NCBI GenBank assembly: GCA_021741145.1
Contig: JAIOYK010000006.1
Span: forward strand, 62,001 to 126,000
Origin: Rhodospirillum sp.
GTDB taxonomy: Bacteria > Pseudomonadota > Alphaproteobacteria > Rhodospirillales > Rhodospirillaceae
Reading direction: 5' to 3'
DNA: 64,000 nucleotides
This document shows, piece by piece, positions 33,648 to 44,363 of the stretch; within the stretch, counting starts at the first letter, position 1, and every line of letters starts with the position of its first letter. The translations under genes were made by a program, and so were the position numbers. The notes beneath the pieces were generated by a model. It was not told the origin of the DNA, ran no database searches, and saw only the letters and a list, made by a program, of their open reading frames with translations.

Positions 33648-34631
33648 ATGACATTCCCACGCGCCCCCCTGGGCAAAACCCTTCTGTGCGGCCTGACCGC
33701 GGCCCTGATCGCGACCCCGGCCCTCGCCACGGACAAGCTGCTGATCGGCTCGACATCAGGCTCGTCCAGCCACTACGGCTATTTCGTCGCCGTCGGCAAG
33801 CTGATCAACGACAGCGTCAAAAACGTCGAAGCTTCCGTCGTGGAGACCGGCGCGACCCTGGACAACCTGCGACGCCTGGAGCGCGATCAGGTGGACCTCG
33901 GTCTAGTGACCACCAACGTGGCCCAGCACGCGGTCGCCGGAACCGGGGAATTCGAGGGTCACCCCATCGACCTGCGCCTGCTCTGGGTCTACACCGGCGC
34001 GCCCCAGAACGTGGTGGCCCGGGCCGACGCGGGACTTTCCACCTTGGCGGACCTGACCGGCAAGCGCTTCAACCCCGGGATCCGCGGCTCGGCCACGGAA
34101 AGCACGACCGAGGCTGTCCTCGCCAAGCTGGGCATCGCGCCGGACTACGTGCGTGGCTCCACCTCGGACATCGTCAATATGATCAAGGATAATCGGCTGA
34201 ACGGCTACGTGAAGTCCGGCTCCGGCCAGCGACTGGACGCTTCCACCATCGACATCGCCACCTTCACCGATATCAACATCCTCTCCCTGGACCCGGGTCA
34301 GGCCGCGACCCTGAAGGCCGAGATGCCCGACATCTCCGTCGTCGACATCCCGGCGGGCGCGGGCGAGGGCATCCCCGCCTATACCACCTGGAGCTTCGGC
34401 GTGGGCGCGGCGACGACCCCGGAGATGGACGAGGACACCGCCTACCAGATCGTCAAGGCGGTGATGGAGGACAAGTCCGCCCAGGCCGCGGCCATGGCCA
34501 GCCTGAAGGGCGCCGATCTGGCCGAGCTGACCCTGACCTATGGCACCATTCCCCTGCACCCGGGCGCGGCGCGTTACTTCAAGGAACGGGGTCTGGATAT
34601 TCCCGACCGCCTTCTGCCGCCCGCGAAGTAG
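33648..34631 (+). CDS. TAXI family TRAP transporter solute-binding subunit
   Basis: Signal peptide; 'LLIGSTSGSSSHYGYFVAVGKLINDSVKNVEASVVETGATLDNLRRLERDQVDLGLV'. ATG at 33648 within a longer ORF. Confidence 0.92.
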   Translation: MTFPRAPLGKTLLCGLTAALIATPALATDKLLIGSTSGSSSHYGYFVAVGKLINDSVKNVEASVVETGATLDNLRRLERDQVDLGLVTTNVAQHAVAGTGEFEGHPIDLRLLWVYTGAPQNVVARADAGLSTLADLTGKRFNPGIRGSATESTTEAVLAKLGIAPDYVRGSTSDIVNMIKDNRLNGYVKSGSGQRLDASTIDIATFTDINILSLDPGQAATLKAEMPDISVVDIPAGAGEGIPAYTTWSFGVGAATTPEMDEDTAYQIVKAVMEDKSAQAAAMASLKGADLAELTLTYGTIPLHPGAARYFKERGLDIPDRLLPPAK

Positions 34632-34667
34632 CGCGACCCAATCCCCGCTCCGGGAGGACTCCAATCC

Positions 34668-36548
34668 ATGTTGAACCGACTTGCCACGGCGCTCGCGCTG
34701 GGGATGGGCGGCTTTGTCTTCTACACGACAGCCACCGGCCCCTTCGAGGCCCTCGTCCAGCGCGCCCTCTTCCTTGCCCTGGTCGTCTGCCTTGGCCTCA
34801 CCCTCTATCCCCTGGGCAAGGGCAAGGCCTGGCGTCCCCTCGGAGCGGCCCTCGACCTGACCGCGGCCGCCGTCACCCTGGCGGCCTGCGGCTATATCAT
34901 CGTCACGTACCAGACCATCATGACCAGCCTGCCCTGGGCCACCACCCTGGACATGATCCTGACCGCCGGTCTGGTGGTCACCGTTCTGGAACTGGGGCGC
35001 CGCGCCGTCGGCCTGTTCTTCCCCGCCCTGGTCGGCGTCGGATTGGCCTACGCCCTGTTCGGTGACCTTCTGCCCGGCCGCCTGGGCCACCGGGGGTTCG
35101 ACATCGGCTTCGTTACGGAAACCCTGTTCCTGGGGGACTTGGGGGTTTGGGGCATGCTCATGGGCGTGGCCGCGACGGTCATTTCCGCCTTCGTCCTCTT
35201 CGGGGCCATGCTGCTCCATACAGGGGGCGGTCAGGCCTTCATGACCCTCGCCATGCGCCTGGGCGGCAAAAGCCCCGGTGGCGCGGCCAAGATCGCGACG
35301 ATCGCCTCGGGCCTCTTCGGCATGGTCAGCGGCAGCGCCGTGGCCAATGTGGCCACGACCGGCAATCTGACCATCCCCCTGATGCGGCGTCTGGGCTACC
35401 CCGCCCCCTTCGCCGGAGCCGTGGAAGCCGTCGCCTCCACCGGTGGGCAGATCGCCCCACCGATCATGGGGGCCGCGGCCTTTGTCATGGCCGAGATCCT
35501 GAACGTCAGCTATGTGACCGTCATGGTCGGCGCCATTCTGCCCGCCCTCCTTTTCTACCTGTCGGTTTTTATCACCGTGCATTTCGTCGCCCTGCGGCGG
35601 AATCTGGCCACCGTGCCCGAGGAGGACATGCCCTCCTGGGCCGAGATCGTCGCCCCCCGTCATGTCCTGCCCACGCTCGCCGCCCTGGGTGGCCTGTTCC
35701 TGGGCATCTTTCTGGGGCGGTCCATCGGCACCTCGGCGTTCTATGGCATTGTTGGCCTTTTGGTGGCCTTCGTGGGAACCAATTGGGGCCGCCTGACGCC
35801 CCGGGAGATGGCCGAGCACGTCCTCGCCGGGCTGACCGACGCGGGCAAGGGTCTGGTCATCATCGGCGTCATGCTGGCCGGTGCCCAGATCCTGGTGTCC
35901 ATGATCAATCTCACCGGAGTGGGCGTGGTTTTGTCCTCCATGATCGTCTCCCTGGCCGGGGATTCCACTATTCTGGTGGCCCTCATCGTCGCCCTGGTCT
36001 GCCTGATCATGGGCATGGGTCTGCCGACCACCGCGGCCTATGTGCTGGTCGCCGCGGTCCTGGCCCCGGCCATGACCGGCATGGGGGTCGATCCCCTCTC
36101 GGCCCATCTGTTCGTCTTCTACTACGCCACCATCTCGGTCATCACGCCGCCGGTCTGCATCGCCGTCTTCGTCGGCGCGGGCATCGCCAATGCCCATTGG
36201 GTGCCAACGGCGGGAGAAGCGGTCCGCCTGGGCGCCATCACCTATGTCGTTCCCTTCCTCATGCTCCTCTATCCAGGCATGACCGGACAGGGGGGCGCGT
36301 TGGCCATCCTCGACGCCGCCTTGACCGGCCTGATCCTGGTGGCCACCCTGCCCGCCCTGTTGAGCGGCCAGCCCCTCTTCGGCAAGCGGCTTCTGGACGG
36401 CGCCTTCTATCTGGCGATCATGGCCCTCGCCATCCTGCCCCATTGGGCCGCCCCCCTGGCCGCCGCGCTCCCCCTGGCCTACGCCGTCACCGTCTGGCGC
36501 CGCCAGGGCGCGGCGCCCGCCCCGATCCTGGAAGGAGACCGGGCATGA
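34668..36548 (+). CDS. TRAP transporter permease (fused small+large subunit, TAXI type)
   Basis: 626 aa, highly hydrophobic; 'GSAVANVATTGNLTIPLMRRLGYPAPFAGAVEAVASTGGQIAPPIMGAAAFVMAE', 'MGMGLPTTAAYVL'. Confidence 0.95.
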   Translation: MLNRLATALALGMGGFVFYTTATGPFEALVQRALFLALVVCLGLTLYPLGKGKAWRPLGAALDLTAAAVTLAACGYIIVTYQTIMTSLPWATTLDMILTAGLVVTVLELGRRAVGLFFPALVGVGLAYALFGDLLPGRLGHRGFDIGFVTETLFLGDLGVWGMLMGVAATVISAFVLFGAMLLHTGGGQAFMTLAMRLGGKSPGGAAKIATIASGLFGMVSGSAVANVATTGNLTIPLMRRLGYPAPFAGAVEAVASTGGQIAPPIMGAAAFVMAEILNVSYVTVMVGAILPALLFYLSVFITVHFVALRRNLATVPEEDMPSWAEIVAPRHVLPTLAALGGLFLGIFLGRSIGTSAFYGIVGLLVAFVGTNWGRLTPREMAEHVLAGLTDAGKGLVIIGVMLAGAQILVSMINLTGVGVVLSSMIVSLAGDSTILVALIVALVCLIMGMGLPTTAAYVLVAAVLAPAMTGMGVDPLSAHLFVFYYATISVITPPVCIAVFVGAGIANAHWVPTAGEAVRLGAITYVVPFLMLLYPGMTGQGGALAILDAALTGLILVATLPALLSGQPLFGKRLLDGAFYLAIMALAILPHWAAPLAAALPLAYAVTVWRRQGAAPAPILEGDRA

Positions 36549-37882
36549 GGACCCTGCGCCTGGGGGCCGGAGCCGGGTTCTCCGGCGACCGGATCGACAC
36601 CGCCGCGGAGTTGGCCGAGAATGGCGCCCTTGACTATCTGGTCTTTGAATGCTTGGCCGAGCGCACCATCGCCATCGCCCAGCAGGCCAGGCGAACCGAT
36701 CCCACGGCCGGATACGACCCACTCCTGAAGGCGCGCATGGAGGCGATCCTGCCCATCCGCGCGAAAAAAGGCTTCCGGATCGTCACCAACATGGGCGCGG
36801 CCAACCCCCTGGCCGCGGCCGAGACCGTGGCGGAGGTGGCCCGGAGCCTCGGCCTCCAGGGGCTCCGCGTCGCCACGGTGACCGGCGACGATGTCCTTGC
36901 CGAAGTGCTCCAGGGCGAGCACCGGGTGATCGAGACCGGAGCGCTTCTGGCGGAGACAAGCGGGACCATCCTCTCGGCCAATGCCTATCTTGGCGCGGCG
37001 CCCATCGTCGCGGCGCTTGAAACCGGCGCCGATGTGGTGATCACGGGGCGGGCGGCGGATCCGGCGCTCTTCCTCGCCCCTCTGATCCATACCTTCGGTT
37101 GGGCCATGGATGATTGGACCCGCCTGGGCCGGGGCACCCTGGTGGGCCACCTTCTGGAATGCGCCGGGCAGATCACCGGCGGCTATTTCGCCGACCCCGG
37201 CCACAAGGACGTCCCGGATTTGGCGCGCCTTGGCATGCCCATCGGCGTGGTCTCCGAAAACGGAGAGGTGGTCATCACCAAGACCCAGGGATCGGGTGGA
37301 CTGGTCACCCCGGCGACCTGCAAGGAACAGCTCCTGTACGAGATCCACGATCCGGCCCGGTACCTTCAACCCGACGTGGTCGCCGACTTCTCCGGTGTCC
37401 GCGTGGAGACCGAGGGGCCGGACCGGGTCCGCCTGTCGGGCGCGGGTGGCGCGCCGCGAACCGGTAAGCTCAAGGTCTCCGTGGGATTGGTCGAAGGCTG
37501 CGTGGGAGAAGGCCAGATCTCCTACGCCGGTCCCGGGGCCGTGGCACGGGGGCGCCTGGCCCTGGAGATTTTGCGGGAACGCATGGACCTCCTATCCATC
37601 CCCTGTTCCGAAGTCAGGGGAGACCTGATCGGTCTCGACTCGGTCCTGGGGACACCCCGACCGGCGTGGGAGGATCCCTTCGAGGTCCGGGTCCGCTTCG
37701 CCGCGCGCACAAACAGCCTGGAGGACGCCCGCCGGGTCGCCCGCGAAGTCGATGCCCTCTACCTCAATGGGCCAGCGGGTGGGGGCGGCGTGGTCCATGG
37801 CGCACGCGAGGTTATTGGCATCCTCTCCGTCCTCATCCCCGAGGACCGGGTCCACCCCCAAGTCCATATCCGAGAGGCCTGA
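36545..37882 (+). CDS. Acyclic terpene utilization AtuA family (DUF1446) protein
   Basis: 'RLGAGAGFSGDRIDTAAELAENGALDYLVFECLAERTIAIAQ', 'DVVITGRAADPALFLAPLIHTFGW', 'ECAGQITGGYFADPG'; ATGA overlap with the permease gene. Confidence 0.9.
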   Translation: MRTLRLGAGAGFSGDRIDTAAELAENGALDYLVFECLAERTIAIAQQARRTDPTAGYDPLLKARMEAILPIRAKKGFRIVTNMGAANPLAAAETVAEVARSLGLQGLRVATVTGDDVLAEVLQGEHRVIETGALLAETSGTILSANAYLGAAPIVAALETGADVVITGRAADPALFLAPLIHTFGWAMDDWTRLGRGTLVGHLLECAGQITGGYFADPGHKDVPDLARLGMPIGVVSENGEVVITKTQGSGGLVTPATCKEQLLYEIHDPARYLQPDVVADFSGVRVETEGPDRVRLSGAGGAPRTGKLKVSVGLVEGCVGEGQISYAGPGAVARGRLALEILRERMDLLSIPCSEVRGDLIGLDSVLGTPRPAWEDPFEVRVRFAARTNSLEDARRVAREVDALYLNGPAGGGGVVHGAREVIGILSVLIPEDRVHPQVHIREA

Positions 37883-37884
37883 CC

Positions 37885-38193
37885 ATGCGGCTCCGCGACA
37901 TCGCCCACGCCCGGGCGGGAGACAAGGGCGACATCTCGAATATCTCCGTGATCGCCTTCGATCCAGCCAACTTTCCATACTTGGAACGCTTGGTGACCGA
38001 AGACCGGGTCCGCGCGATCCTGGGGCCCTTGATTCGGGGAGGAATCGAACGGCACGCCCTGCCGGGTCTCGGAGCCTTGAATTTCGTGCTCCATGGGGCC
38101 CTGGGAGGCGGCGTGACCCGCTCCCTGGCCCTGGACGCCCATGGAAAATGCCTGGGACCCGCGCTTTTGGACATGGAGTTGCCCGACCGGTGA
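37885..38193 (+). CDS. AtuA-like ferredoxin-fold small protein
   Basis: 'RLRDIAHARAGDKGDISNISVIAFDPANFPYL', typical partner of AtuA/DUF1446. Confidence 0.88.
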   Translation: MRLRDIAHARAGDKGDISNISVIAFDPANFPYLERLVTEDRVRAILGPLIRGGIERHALPGLGALNFVLHGALGGGVTRSLALDAHGKCLGPALLDMELPDR

Positions 38194-38239
38194 CCGGCGG
38201 AACACAGATCAATGTTCTTGCTTTATTCCTTGCGAACAA

Positions 38240-38254
38240 GAACAAAACATGTAC
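38240..38254 (-). promoter_or_regulatory. Putative alphaproteobacterial LexA (SOS) box upstream of recA
   Basis: Reverse complement GTAC-ATGTTTT-GTTC, one mismatch to GTTC-N7-GTTC; about 90 bp upstream of recA. Confidence 0.45.
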
Positions 38255-38345
38255 TCTGATCCCAGGTTGCGCACCACTGGTGCCCATGGGATAACGGAGG
38301 CCCGACATGTCTCAAAGCGTTTTGCGTCTGGTGGATAAGGATACG

Positions 38346-39389
38346 ATGGACAAACAAAAGGCATTGGAAGCGGCCGTGAGCCAGATCGAGCGCGCTTTCG
38401 GCAAGGGCTCGATCATGAAGCTCGGCCAGCGCGAGAACGCCGTTGAAATTGAATCGATCAGCACCGGATCCCTCGGCCTGGATATCGCACTGGGCATCGG
38501 CGGCCTCCCGCGGGGCCGTATCGTCGAGATTTATGGTCCGGAAAGCTCCGGCAAGACCACCCTGGCTCTGCATGTGATCGCGGAAGCCCAGAAAAAGGGC
38601 GGTCAGTGCGCCTTCATCGACGCCGAGCACGCCTTTGATCCGCTCTATGGCCGGAAACTGGGCGTGAACTTGGATGACCTTCTGGTCAGCCAGCCGGACG
38701 CCGGTGAACAGGCGCTTGAGATCGCCGATACCCTGGTGCGCTCCGGCGCCATCGACGTGCTGGTCGTCGACTCCGTGGCCGCCCTGGTTCCCAAGGCGGA
38801 ATTGGAAGGCGAGATGGGCGATACCCATGTCGGCCTGCAAGCCCGCCTGATGAGCCAGGCCCTGCGCAAGCTCACCGGCTCGGTGTCGCGGTCGAACACC
38901 TTGATCATCTTCATCAACCAGATCCGCATGAAAATCGGTGTCATGTTCGGCAATCCGGAAACCACCACCGGCGGGAACGCGCTGAAGTTCTACGCCTCGG
39001 TCCGCCTGGATATCCGCCGCATCGGCTCGGTCAAGGATAAGGAAGAGGTAGTCGGGAACCAGACCCGGGTGAAGGTGGTGAAGAACAAGGTCGCCCCACC
39101 CTTCAAGGTGGTGGAATTCGACATCATGTATGGCGAGGGAATCTCCAAATTGGGCGAAATGCTCGACCTCGGCGTCAAGGCGAATATCGTCGAGAAGTCA
39201 GGGGCTTGGTTCTCCTACAACTCGACCCGGATCGGGCAGGGGCGGGAAAACGCCAAGCAGTTCCTGCGGGAAAACAAAGCCATGGCCGAGGAGATCGAGA
39301 ACGCCGTGCGTGCCAACGCCGGGCTAATCGCCGAGGACATGATCGGCGGCCCCAACGACGAAAACAGCCCGGAGCCCGAGGACGCATAA
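38346..39389 (+). CDS. recA: Recombinase RecA
   Basis: '[27 protein letters not shown]', '[23 protein letters not shown]', '[29 protein letters not shown]'. ORF open from 38307. Confidence 0.98.
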   Translation: MDKQKALEAAVSQIERAFGKGSIMKLGQRENAVEIESISTGSLGLDIALGIGGLPRGRIVEIYGPESSGKTTLALHVIAEAQKKGGQCAFIDAEHAFDPLYGRKLGVNLDDLLVSQPDAGEQALEIADTLVRSGAIDVLVVDSVAALVPKAELEGEMGDTHVGLQARLMSQALRKLTGSVSRSNTLIIFINQIRMKIGVMFGNPETTTGGNALKFYASVRLDIRRIGSVKDKEEVVGNQTRVKVVKNKVAPPFKVVEFDIMYGEGISKLGEMLDLGVKANIVEKSGAWFSYNSTRIGQGRENAKQFLRENKAMAEEIENAVRANAGLIAEDMIGGPNDENSPEPEDA

Positions 39390-39427
39390 TTCCTTCGGAC
39401 TCGGAAAAAGACGGCGCCAAGGAATGG

Positions 39428-39455
39428 GGGGCTCGGATGACCGACGCCCCTTTTT
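39428..39455 (+). terminator. Probable rho-independent terminator downstream of recA
   Basis: ggggc-t-cgg atga ccg-ac-gcccc ttttt. Confidence 0.7.
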
Positions 39456-39571
39456 CCTTGTCGGAGGCCCCCAGCCGCATATACATGGGAGAGCCCGCGA
39501 CTTGAGCACCCCAGTGCATGGAAAAGGGAGCCCGGGATGGTAAGCGTGACTTTAATTTGGATGGACCCAAC

Positions 39572-42223
39572 ATGAGCACCACGTCGGAAATCCGCCGGAC
39601 GTTCCTCGACTATTTTGTGAAGAACGGACACCAGGAAGTGGCGTCCAGCCCCCTGGTCCCCATGAACGATCCGACCCTGATGTTCACCAACGCGGGCATG
39701 GTCCAGTTCAAGAACGTCTTCACCGGCGCCGAAACCCGGTCCTATGACAGGGCGACCACCTCACAGAAATGCGTGCGAGCGGGTGGCAAGCACAACGACC
39801 TCGACAACGTGGGCTATACGGCACGCCACCACACCTTCTTCGAAATGCTGGGGAACTTCTCCTTCGGCGACTACTTCAAGGATGACGCCATCCGGTTTTG
39901 CTGGGACCTGATCACCCGGGAATACGGCTTGCCCAAGGACAAGCTGCTGGTGACGGTCCATTCCACCGATGAAGAGGCCGCGGGCATCTGGCGCAAGGTC
40001 GCGGGGCTTTCCGATGACCGGATCATCCGCATCCCCACCAGCGACAATTTCTGGTCCATGGGCGATACCGGCCCCTGCGGCCCATGTTCGGAAATCTTCT
40101 ACGACCATGGGGAAGACATTCCCGGTGGTCCACCGGGCAGCCCGGACGAGGACGGGGATCGCTTCATCGAAATCTGGAATCTGGTGTTCATGCAATTCGA
40201 GCAGGTCACCAAGGACGAGCGGATCGACCTCCCTAAACCCTGTGTCGATACGGGCATGGGGCTGGAGCGTCTCGCCGCGGTCCTCCAGGGCAAGCATGAC
40301 AACTACGACATCGACCTGATGCGCACCCTGATCGAGGCCATCGCCAGCGCCGCGGGCACCGATCCGGATGGACCGCATAAGACCTCCCACCGGGTGATCG
40401 CCGATCACCTGCGCTCCTCCTGTTTCCTGATCGCCGATGGCGTCCTGCCCTCGAACGAAGGCCGGGGCTACGTGCTGCGGCGGATCATGCGCCGGGCCAT
40501 GCGCCACGCCCATATGATGGGCTGCTCCGACCCCTTGCTGTACAAGCTGGTCCCCTCCCTGACCCGGGAAATGTCCGGCCAGTTCCCCGAACTGACCCGG
40601 GCCAACGCCCTGATCACCGAGACCCTGAAGCTGGAGGAAACCCGCTTCAAGCAGATGCTCGACCGGGGCCTGCGTTTGCTCGCCGACGAGACCGGCACCC
40701 TGACCGAGGGCGACGAACTGCCCGGTCAAGTCGCCTTCAAACTCTACGACACCTATGGCTTCCCCCTGGATCTGACCCAGGACGCCTTGCGCACCAAGGG
40801 CATTTCCGTCGATACCGGCGGCTTCGACTCCGCCATGGCCAAGCAGAAGGCGGAGGCCCGCAAAAGCTGGGCCGGGTCCGGCGAAACGGCGACGGAAGCG
40901 GTCTGGTTCGACATCCGCGACAGGGTCGGCGCGACGGAATTCCTCGGTTACACAGGAACCGAAGCCGAGGGGCGGATCGTCTCCCTGGTGGTCGACGGCA
41001 CCCCCGTGGATAAGGCCGAGGCCGGAACCCACGTGGCTCTGATCGCCAACCAGTCCCCCTTCTATGGCGAATCCGGCGGCCAGATGGGCGACAACGGCAC
41101 CATCACCACCGAAAGTGGAGCCAGGATCACCATCACCGACACCCAGAAGAAGCTGGGCGCCCTGCATGTCCACCTGGGGACAGTCGAAAGTGGCTCGGTC
41201 TCCGTTGGCGAAGCGGCCCATTTCTCCGCCGACCCCACCCGGCGGGACGCCCTGCGCGGCCACCATTCGGCCACCCACCTGCTGCACGAGGCCCTACGCC
41301 GCCGCCTGGGCGACCATGTGACCCAGAAGGGGTCCCTGGTGGCGCCGGAGCGTCTGCGCTTCGACATCAGCCACCCCAAGCCCCTGACGGGGGAAGACCT
41401 GCGTCAGGTGGAAGAGGACGTGAACCGCGAAATCCGCGCCAACGCCGATGTGGTCACCAAACTGATGGATCCCGAATCCGCCATCGAGGCCGGCGCCATG
41501 GCCCTGTTCGGCGAGAAATACGGTGACGAGGTCCGGGTGGTCGGAATGGGCTCCACGCCCGACGGCGCCCCCCATCCCTTCTCCGTCGAACTCTGCGGCG
41601 GCATCCATGTGAACCGCACGGGCGATATCGGCTTCTTCAAGATCATCGCCGAGGGGGCCGTGGCCTCCGGCGTGCGGCGGATCGAGGCGGTGACCGGTCA
41701 GGCTGCCCTGGACTATGTGGAGACCCAGGACAAACTGATAAGCGACTCCGCGGCCCTGCTGAAGGTCGCCCCCGCCGACCTGCCCGAACGCATCCAGGCC
41801 CTGCTCGACGACCGGCGCAAGCTGGAGCGGGAGCTGGCCGATGTCCGCAAGAAGCTGGCCACTGGCGGTGGCGGCGGCGCGGCGCCCGAGATCAAGGACA
41901 TCGGCGGCGTGCGGTTCATCGGTCGCCTGTTCGAGGACGTGCCCGCCAAGGAACTGAAGGGCATGGCCGATGAGATGAAGAAACAGGTCGGCTCCGGCGC
42001 CGTGGCCCTGATTTCCGTGGCCGAGGGCAAGGCCTCCCTGGTGGTGGCCGTGACCGAGGATCTGACGGGCAAGGTGGATGCCGTCGCCCTGGTCCGCGCG
42101 GGCTCCGCCGTGGTCGGCGGCAAGGGCGGCGGTGGCCGTCCGGACATGGCCCAGGCCGGTGGCCCCGATGGGGACAAAGCGGGTGAAGCCATGGCCGCTA
42201 TCGAAGCCGCGCTGGCGGGCTGA
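39572..42223 (+). CDS. alaS: Alanyl-tRNA synthetase
   Basis: '[47 protein letters not shown]', editing '[26 protein letters not shown]', C-Ala domain. Confidence 0.98.
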   Translation: MSTTSEIRRTFLDYFVKNGHQEVASSPLVPMNDPTLMFTNAGMVQFKNVFTGAETRSYDRATTSQKCVRAGGKHNDLDNVGYTARHHTFFEMLGNFSFGDYFKDDAIRFCWDLITREYGLPKDKLLVTVHSTDEEAAGIWRKVAGLSDDRIIRIPTSDNFWSMGDTGPCGPCSEIFYDHGEDIPGGPPGSPDEDGDRFIEIWNLVFMQFEQVTKDERIDLPKPCVDTGMGLERLAAVLQGKHDNYDIDLMRTLIEAIASAAGTDPDGPHKTSHRVIADHLRSSCFLIADGVLPSNEGRGYVLRRIMRRAMRHAHMMGCSDPLLYKLVPSLTREMSGQFPELTRANALITETLKLEETRFKQMLDRGLRLLADETGTLTEGDELPGQVAFKLYDTYGFPLDLTQDALRTKGISVDTGGFDSAMAKQKAEARKSWAGSGETATEAVWFDIRDRVGATEFLGYTGTEAEGRIVSLVVDGTPVDKAEAGTHVALIANQSPFYGESGGQMGDNGTITTESGARITITDTQKKLGALHVHLGTVESGSVSVGEAAHFSADPTRRDALRGHHSATHLLHEALRRRLGDHVTQKGSLVAPERLRFDISHPKPLTGEDLRQVEEDVNREIRANADVVTKLMDPESAIEAGAMALFGEKYGDEVRVVGMGSTPDGAPHPFSVELCGGIHVNRTGDIGFFKIIAEGAVASGVRRIEAVTGQAALDYVETQDKLISDSAALLKVAPADLPERIQALLDDRRKLERELADVRKKLATGGGGGAAPEIKDIGGVRFIGRLFEDVPAKELKGMADEMKKQVGSGAVALISVAEGKASLVVAVTEDLTGKVDAVALVRAGSAVVGGKGGGGRPDMAQAGGPDGDKAGEAMAAIEAALAG

Positions 42224-42296
42224 CGCCCGGATGGGGGCCTCGACCACCCCCATCCCCCCCGAACCGGGAGGCCCAAGGCCCTCCCGGACCCTCCGG

Positions 42297-42539
42297 TTAG
42301 AATTCCAGCTTTCCCCCGATGCGACAGGCATGGTCCCGGGCTCCCTGGGACCACCCCTCCACCGAAGGTGTCAGCGCGAACCCCTCGCCCAGGTTCAGCG
42401 TCTTGGCGAACCCCACCCCCAGGTGAGATTGTGCGCGGAAATCCACCTGGGACTCATAGGTCAGGTTCGCCGACCCCGCGCCACTTTCTTTCCAGGATCC
42501 CTCCCGCGTCACCGACAGCGATTGCCCTCCAAGCCCCAT
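42297..42539 (-). pseudogene. Possible C-terminal remnant of an outer-membrane beta-barrel protein
   Basis: 80-aa ORF ending '..GARDHACRIGGKLEF' (alternating pattern, terminal Phe), no signal peptide, start overlaps the araC-type gene 3' end. Confidence 0.4.
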
Positions 42540-43537
42540 CCGGCGGCCCGATGCGGCATCCGATTGAGGGTTTCAGACGGGGTCTCCCCGAACAAATCCC
42601 GATAGGCCTTGGCGAAATACCCCAGGTGAAGGAACCCCCACCGCATGGCCACATCGGTGACGGTGATATCCGCGCTGGAGGGGAAGGTCAGGTCCAGACG
42701 CGCCTGATTCAACCGGGTGACCCGAAGGTAGGCGACGGGCGTCATGCCGACTTGATCCTGAAAGCTGTACTGAAGGGTGCGCTCGGAAACCCCCACATGG
42801 GCACACATGTCCGATAGGGTCGGCAGTTCATCCCGGGCCAGACTCACCCGGATATACCGGCGGACCGCGCGCATCGTCGCAACGATGCGCGAACCCGATG
42901 GCCGCCCGGGATCCCCTTCCCACCCCTGGACGTCGAGGGTCTGGGCGGCGGTACTCACAACCATGCGCTCCAGGCGCGCAAGATCCGGCAGCACCCCTCG
43001 GCCCAATTGGACAGAGACGAGATCGAACAGGGAGCTCATGGTCTCCACGAAATTGGCCCGCCGATCGGTATCGATGACCAAGGCACTGGTCGGGATCTGG
43101 TCCCACCGACCCGGGTTCAGGTGGCGCGCCTCGGTAAATAAACGATCCTGGTCCAGGGCCAAATAGAGGGTCGCCGTTCCCCCGGGGATCATGATGTCGC
43201 ATTCGGTGCCGGTCGGCAGGAAAAAGACATGCCGCCCGGCTTCGTGCCCAAACTGGGAAAACCGCATGGCGGGGTCGATATCCTCGACGATGGACAGGGT
43301 ACACAGGTTATCGGGCATGCTCCCGACCTTATAGACCGTGGCGTTCTGGAATTCCCGCACGACGCGGATCCCTCCCAGTTCCACCACGCCAATGCCCCCT
43401 TCAAACTTACCGGGGAGCAGTTGCTGGCAGTCGAGTCTCGCCCAAGGTTGGGTGGCGACCTGTTGGGACACATCCTCGAGCCGATGGATCCGGGCCGTCA
43501 ATGTCGGCAACAGGCGTTGCTTTCCCGCGTCGCCCAA
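42509..43537 (-). CDS. AraC family transcriptional regulator
   Basis: C-terminal double HTH 'LPTLSDMCAHVGVSERTLQYSFQDQVGMTPVAYLRVTRLNQARLDL..VAMRWGFLHLGYFAKAYRDLFGETPSETL'. Confidence 0.93.
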   Translation of the reverse strand: MGDAGKQRLLPTLTARIHRLEDVSQQVATQPWARLDCQQLLPGKFEGGIGVVELGGIRVVREFQNATVYKVGSMPDNLCTLSIVEDIDPAMRFSQFGHEAGRHVFFLPTGTECDIMIPGGTATLYLALDQDRLFTEARHLNPGRWDQIPTSALVIDTDRRANFVETMSSLFDLVSVQLGRGVLPDLARLERMVVSTAAQTLDVQGWEGDPGRPSGSRIVATMRAVRRYIRVSLARDELPTLSDMCAHVGVSERTLQYSFQDQVGMTPVAYLRVTRLNQARLDLTFPSSADITVTDVAMRWGFLHLGYFAKAYRDLFGETPSETLNRMPHRAAGWGLEGNRCR

Positions 43538-43731
43538 AACACTGTTCTCCGATACCAGCCCACCCCCTAAGCTCCTATGAGACCATGGTTCTCATACCTT
43601 GTCCATCGCCCAGGGGCACGGCTCGTCGCCGGACCAAGTCCCATCTCGCCAGAGCGAAATATTTTTGACAAAAGGGACCGGAAAGATGCGCGAAACCGCA
43701 TTATCACATTGTTTCATATAATTTTTTTCTC

Positions 43732-43805
43732 TTGTGCACTGCACCATAATTCCCTTGACTTTCCCGCTCGATCCACTACATTAAGGTCATGTTGCGGCGC
43801 ACAAG
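43732..43805. promoter_or_regulatory. Putative PhaR-type operator region upstream of the phasin gene
   Basis: Two imperfect palindromes, TTGTGCactGCACcA (43732-43746) and TGTTGCggcGCACAA (43790-43804), flanking the likely promoter. Confidence 0.35.
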
Positions 43806-43878
43806 AGATGGTTAGGCGCCGCCCATCGCGAACCGACACCATCACGCACCAAACTTGACCGAGAGAGAGAGAAACCCC

Positions 43879-44229
43879 ATGATGAAGTCATACGAAGACA
43901 TCGTTAAGTTCAACAAGGACAACATGGACGCCGTTGTCGCCGCTGGCACCACCTTCGCCAAGGGCGTCGAGGATCTGTCCAAGGAATACTTCGGCTACGC
44001 TGGCAAGTCCTTCGACACCGCCATGGAAGCCACCAAGGCTCTGACCTCCTGCAAGTCCCCGACCGAGGCCGCCACCCTGCAGCAGAAGATGGCCAAGGAA
44101 GGTCTCGAAGGCTTCATGAGCGAGTCCAAGAAGCTGTCCGAGATGACCACCGCCCTGTTCAAGGGTGCGTTCGAGCCCGTTGGCGCCCGCGCCAAGGTGG
44201 CCATGGACTCTGTTGGCATCAAGGCCTAA
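43879..44229 (+). CDS. Phasin family protein (PHA granule associated)
   Basis: 'MKSYEDIVKFNKDNMDAVVAAGTTFAKGVEDLSKEYFGYAGKSFDTAMEATKALTSCKSPTEAATLQQ'; strong RBS. Confidence 0.95.
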   Translation: MMKSYEDIVKFNKDNMDAVVAAGTTFAKGVEDLSKEYFGYAGKSFDTAMEATKALTSCKSPTEAATLQQKMAKEGLEGFMSESKKLSEMTTALFKGAFEPVGARAKVAMDSVGIKA

Positions 44230-44272
44230 TCATCCCCTTACGGATGCGCGGCGCGGTCTCGCGCCGCTGGTC

Positions 44273-44316
44273 GAACGGGCCGTTCCCCTTAGGGAGCGGC
44301 CCGTTCCCTTTTGAGC
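44273..44316 (+). terminator. Rho-independent terminator downstream of phasin
   Basis: gaacgggccgttccc ctta gggagcggcccgttc followed by ccctttt; 15-bp stem (one G-U). Confidence 0.88.
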
Positions 44317-44363
44317 GGGATCGTGTAGACTTGCGGCATTCCCGCCACCGCCAAGGACGGCCC

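Noticed and set aside
33903-36722. 939-aa minus-strand ORF, rich in Gly/His/Gln/Asp
   Set aside because: Fully antisense to the TAXI-TRAP genes; an artefact of high GC3 leaving the opposite frame open, no domain-like pattern
39761-41287. 508-aa minus-strand ORF
   Set aside because: Antisense shadow of alaS
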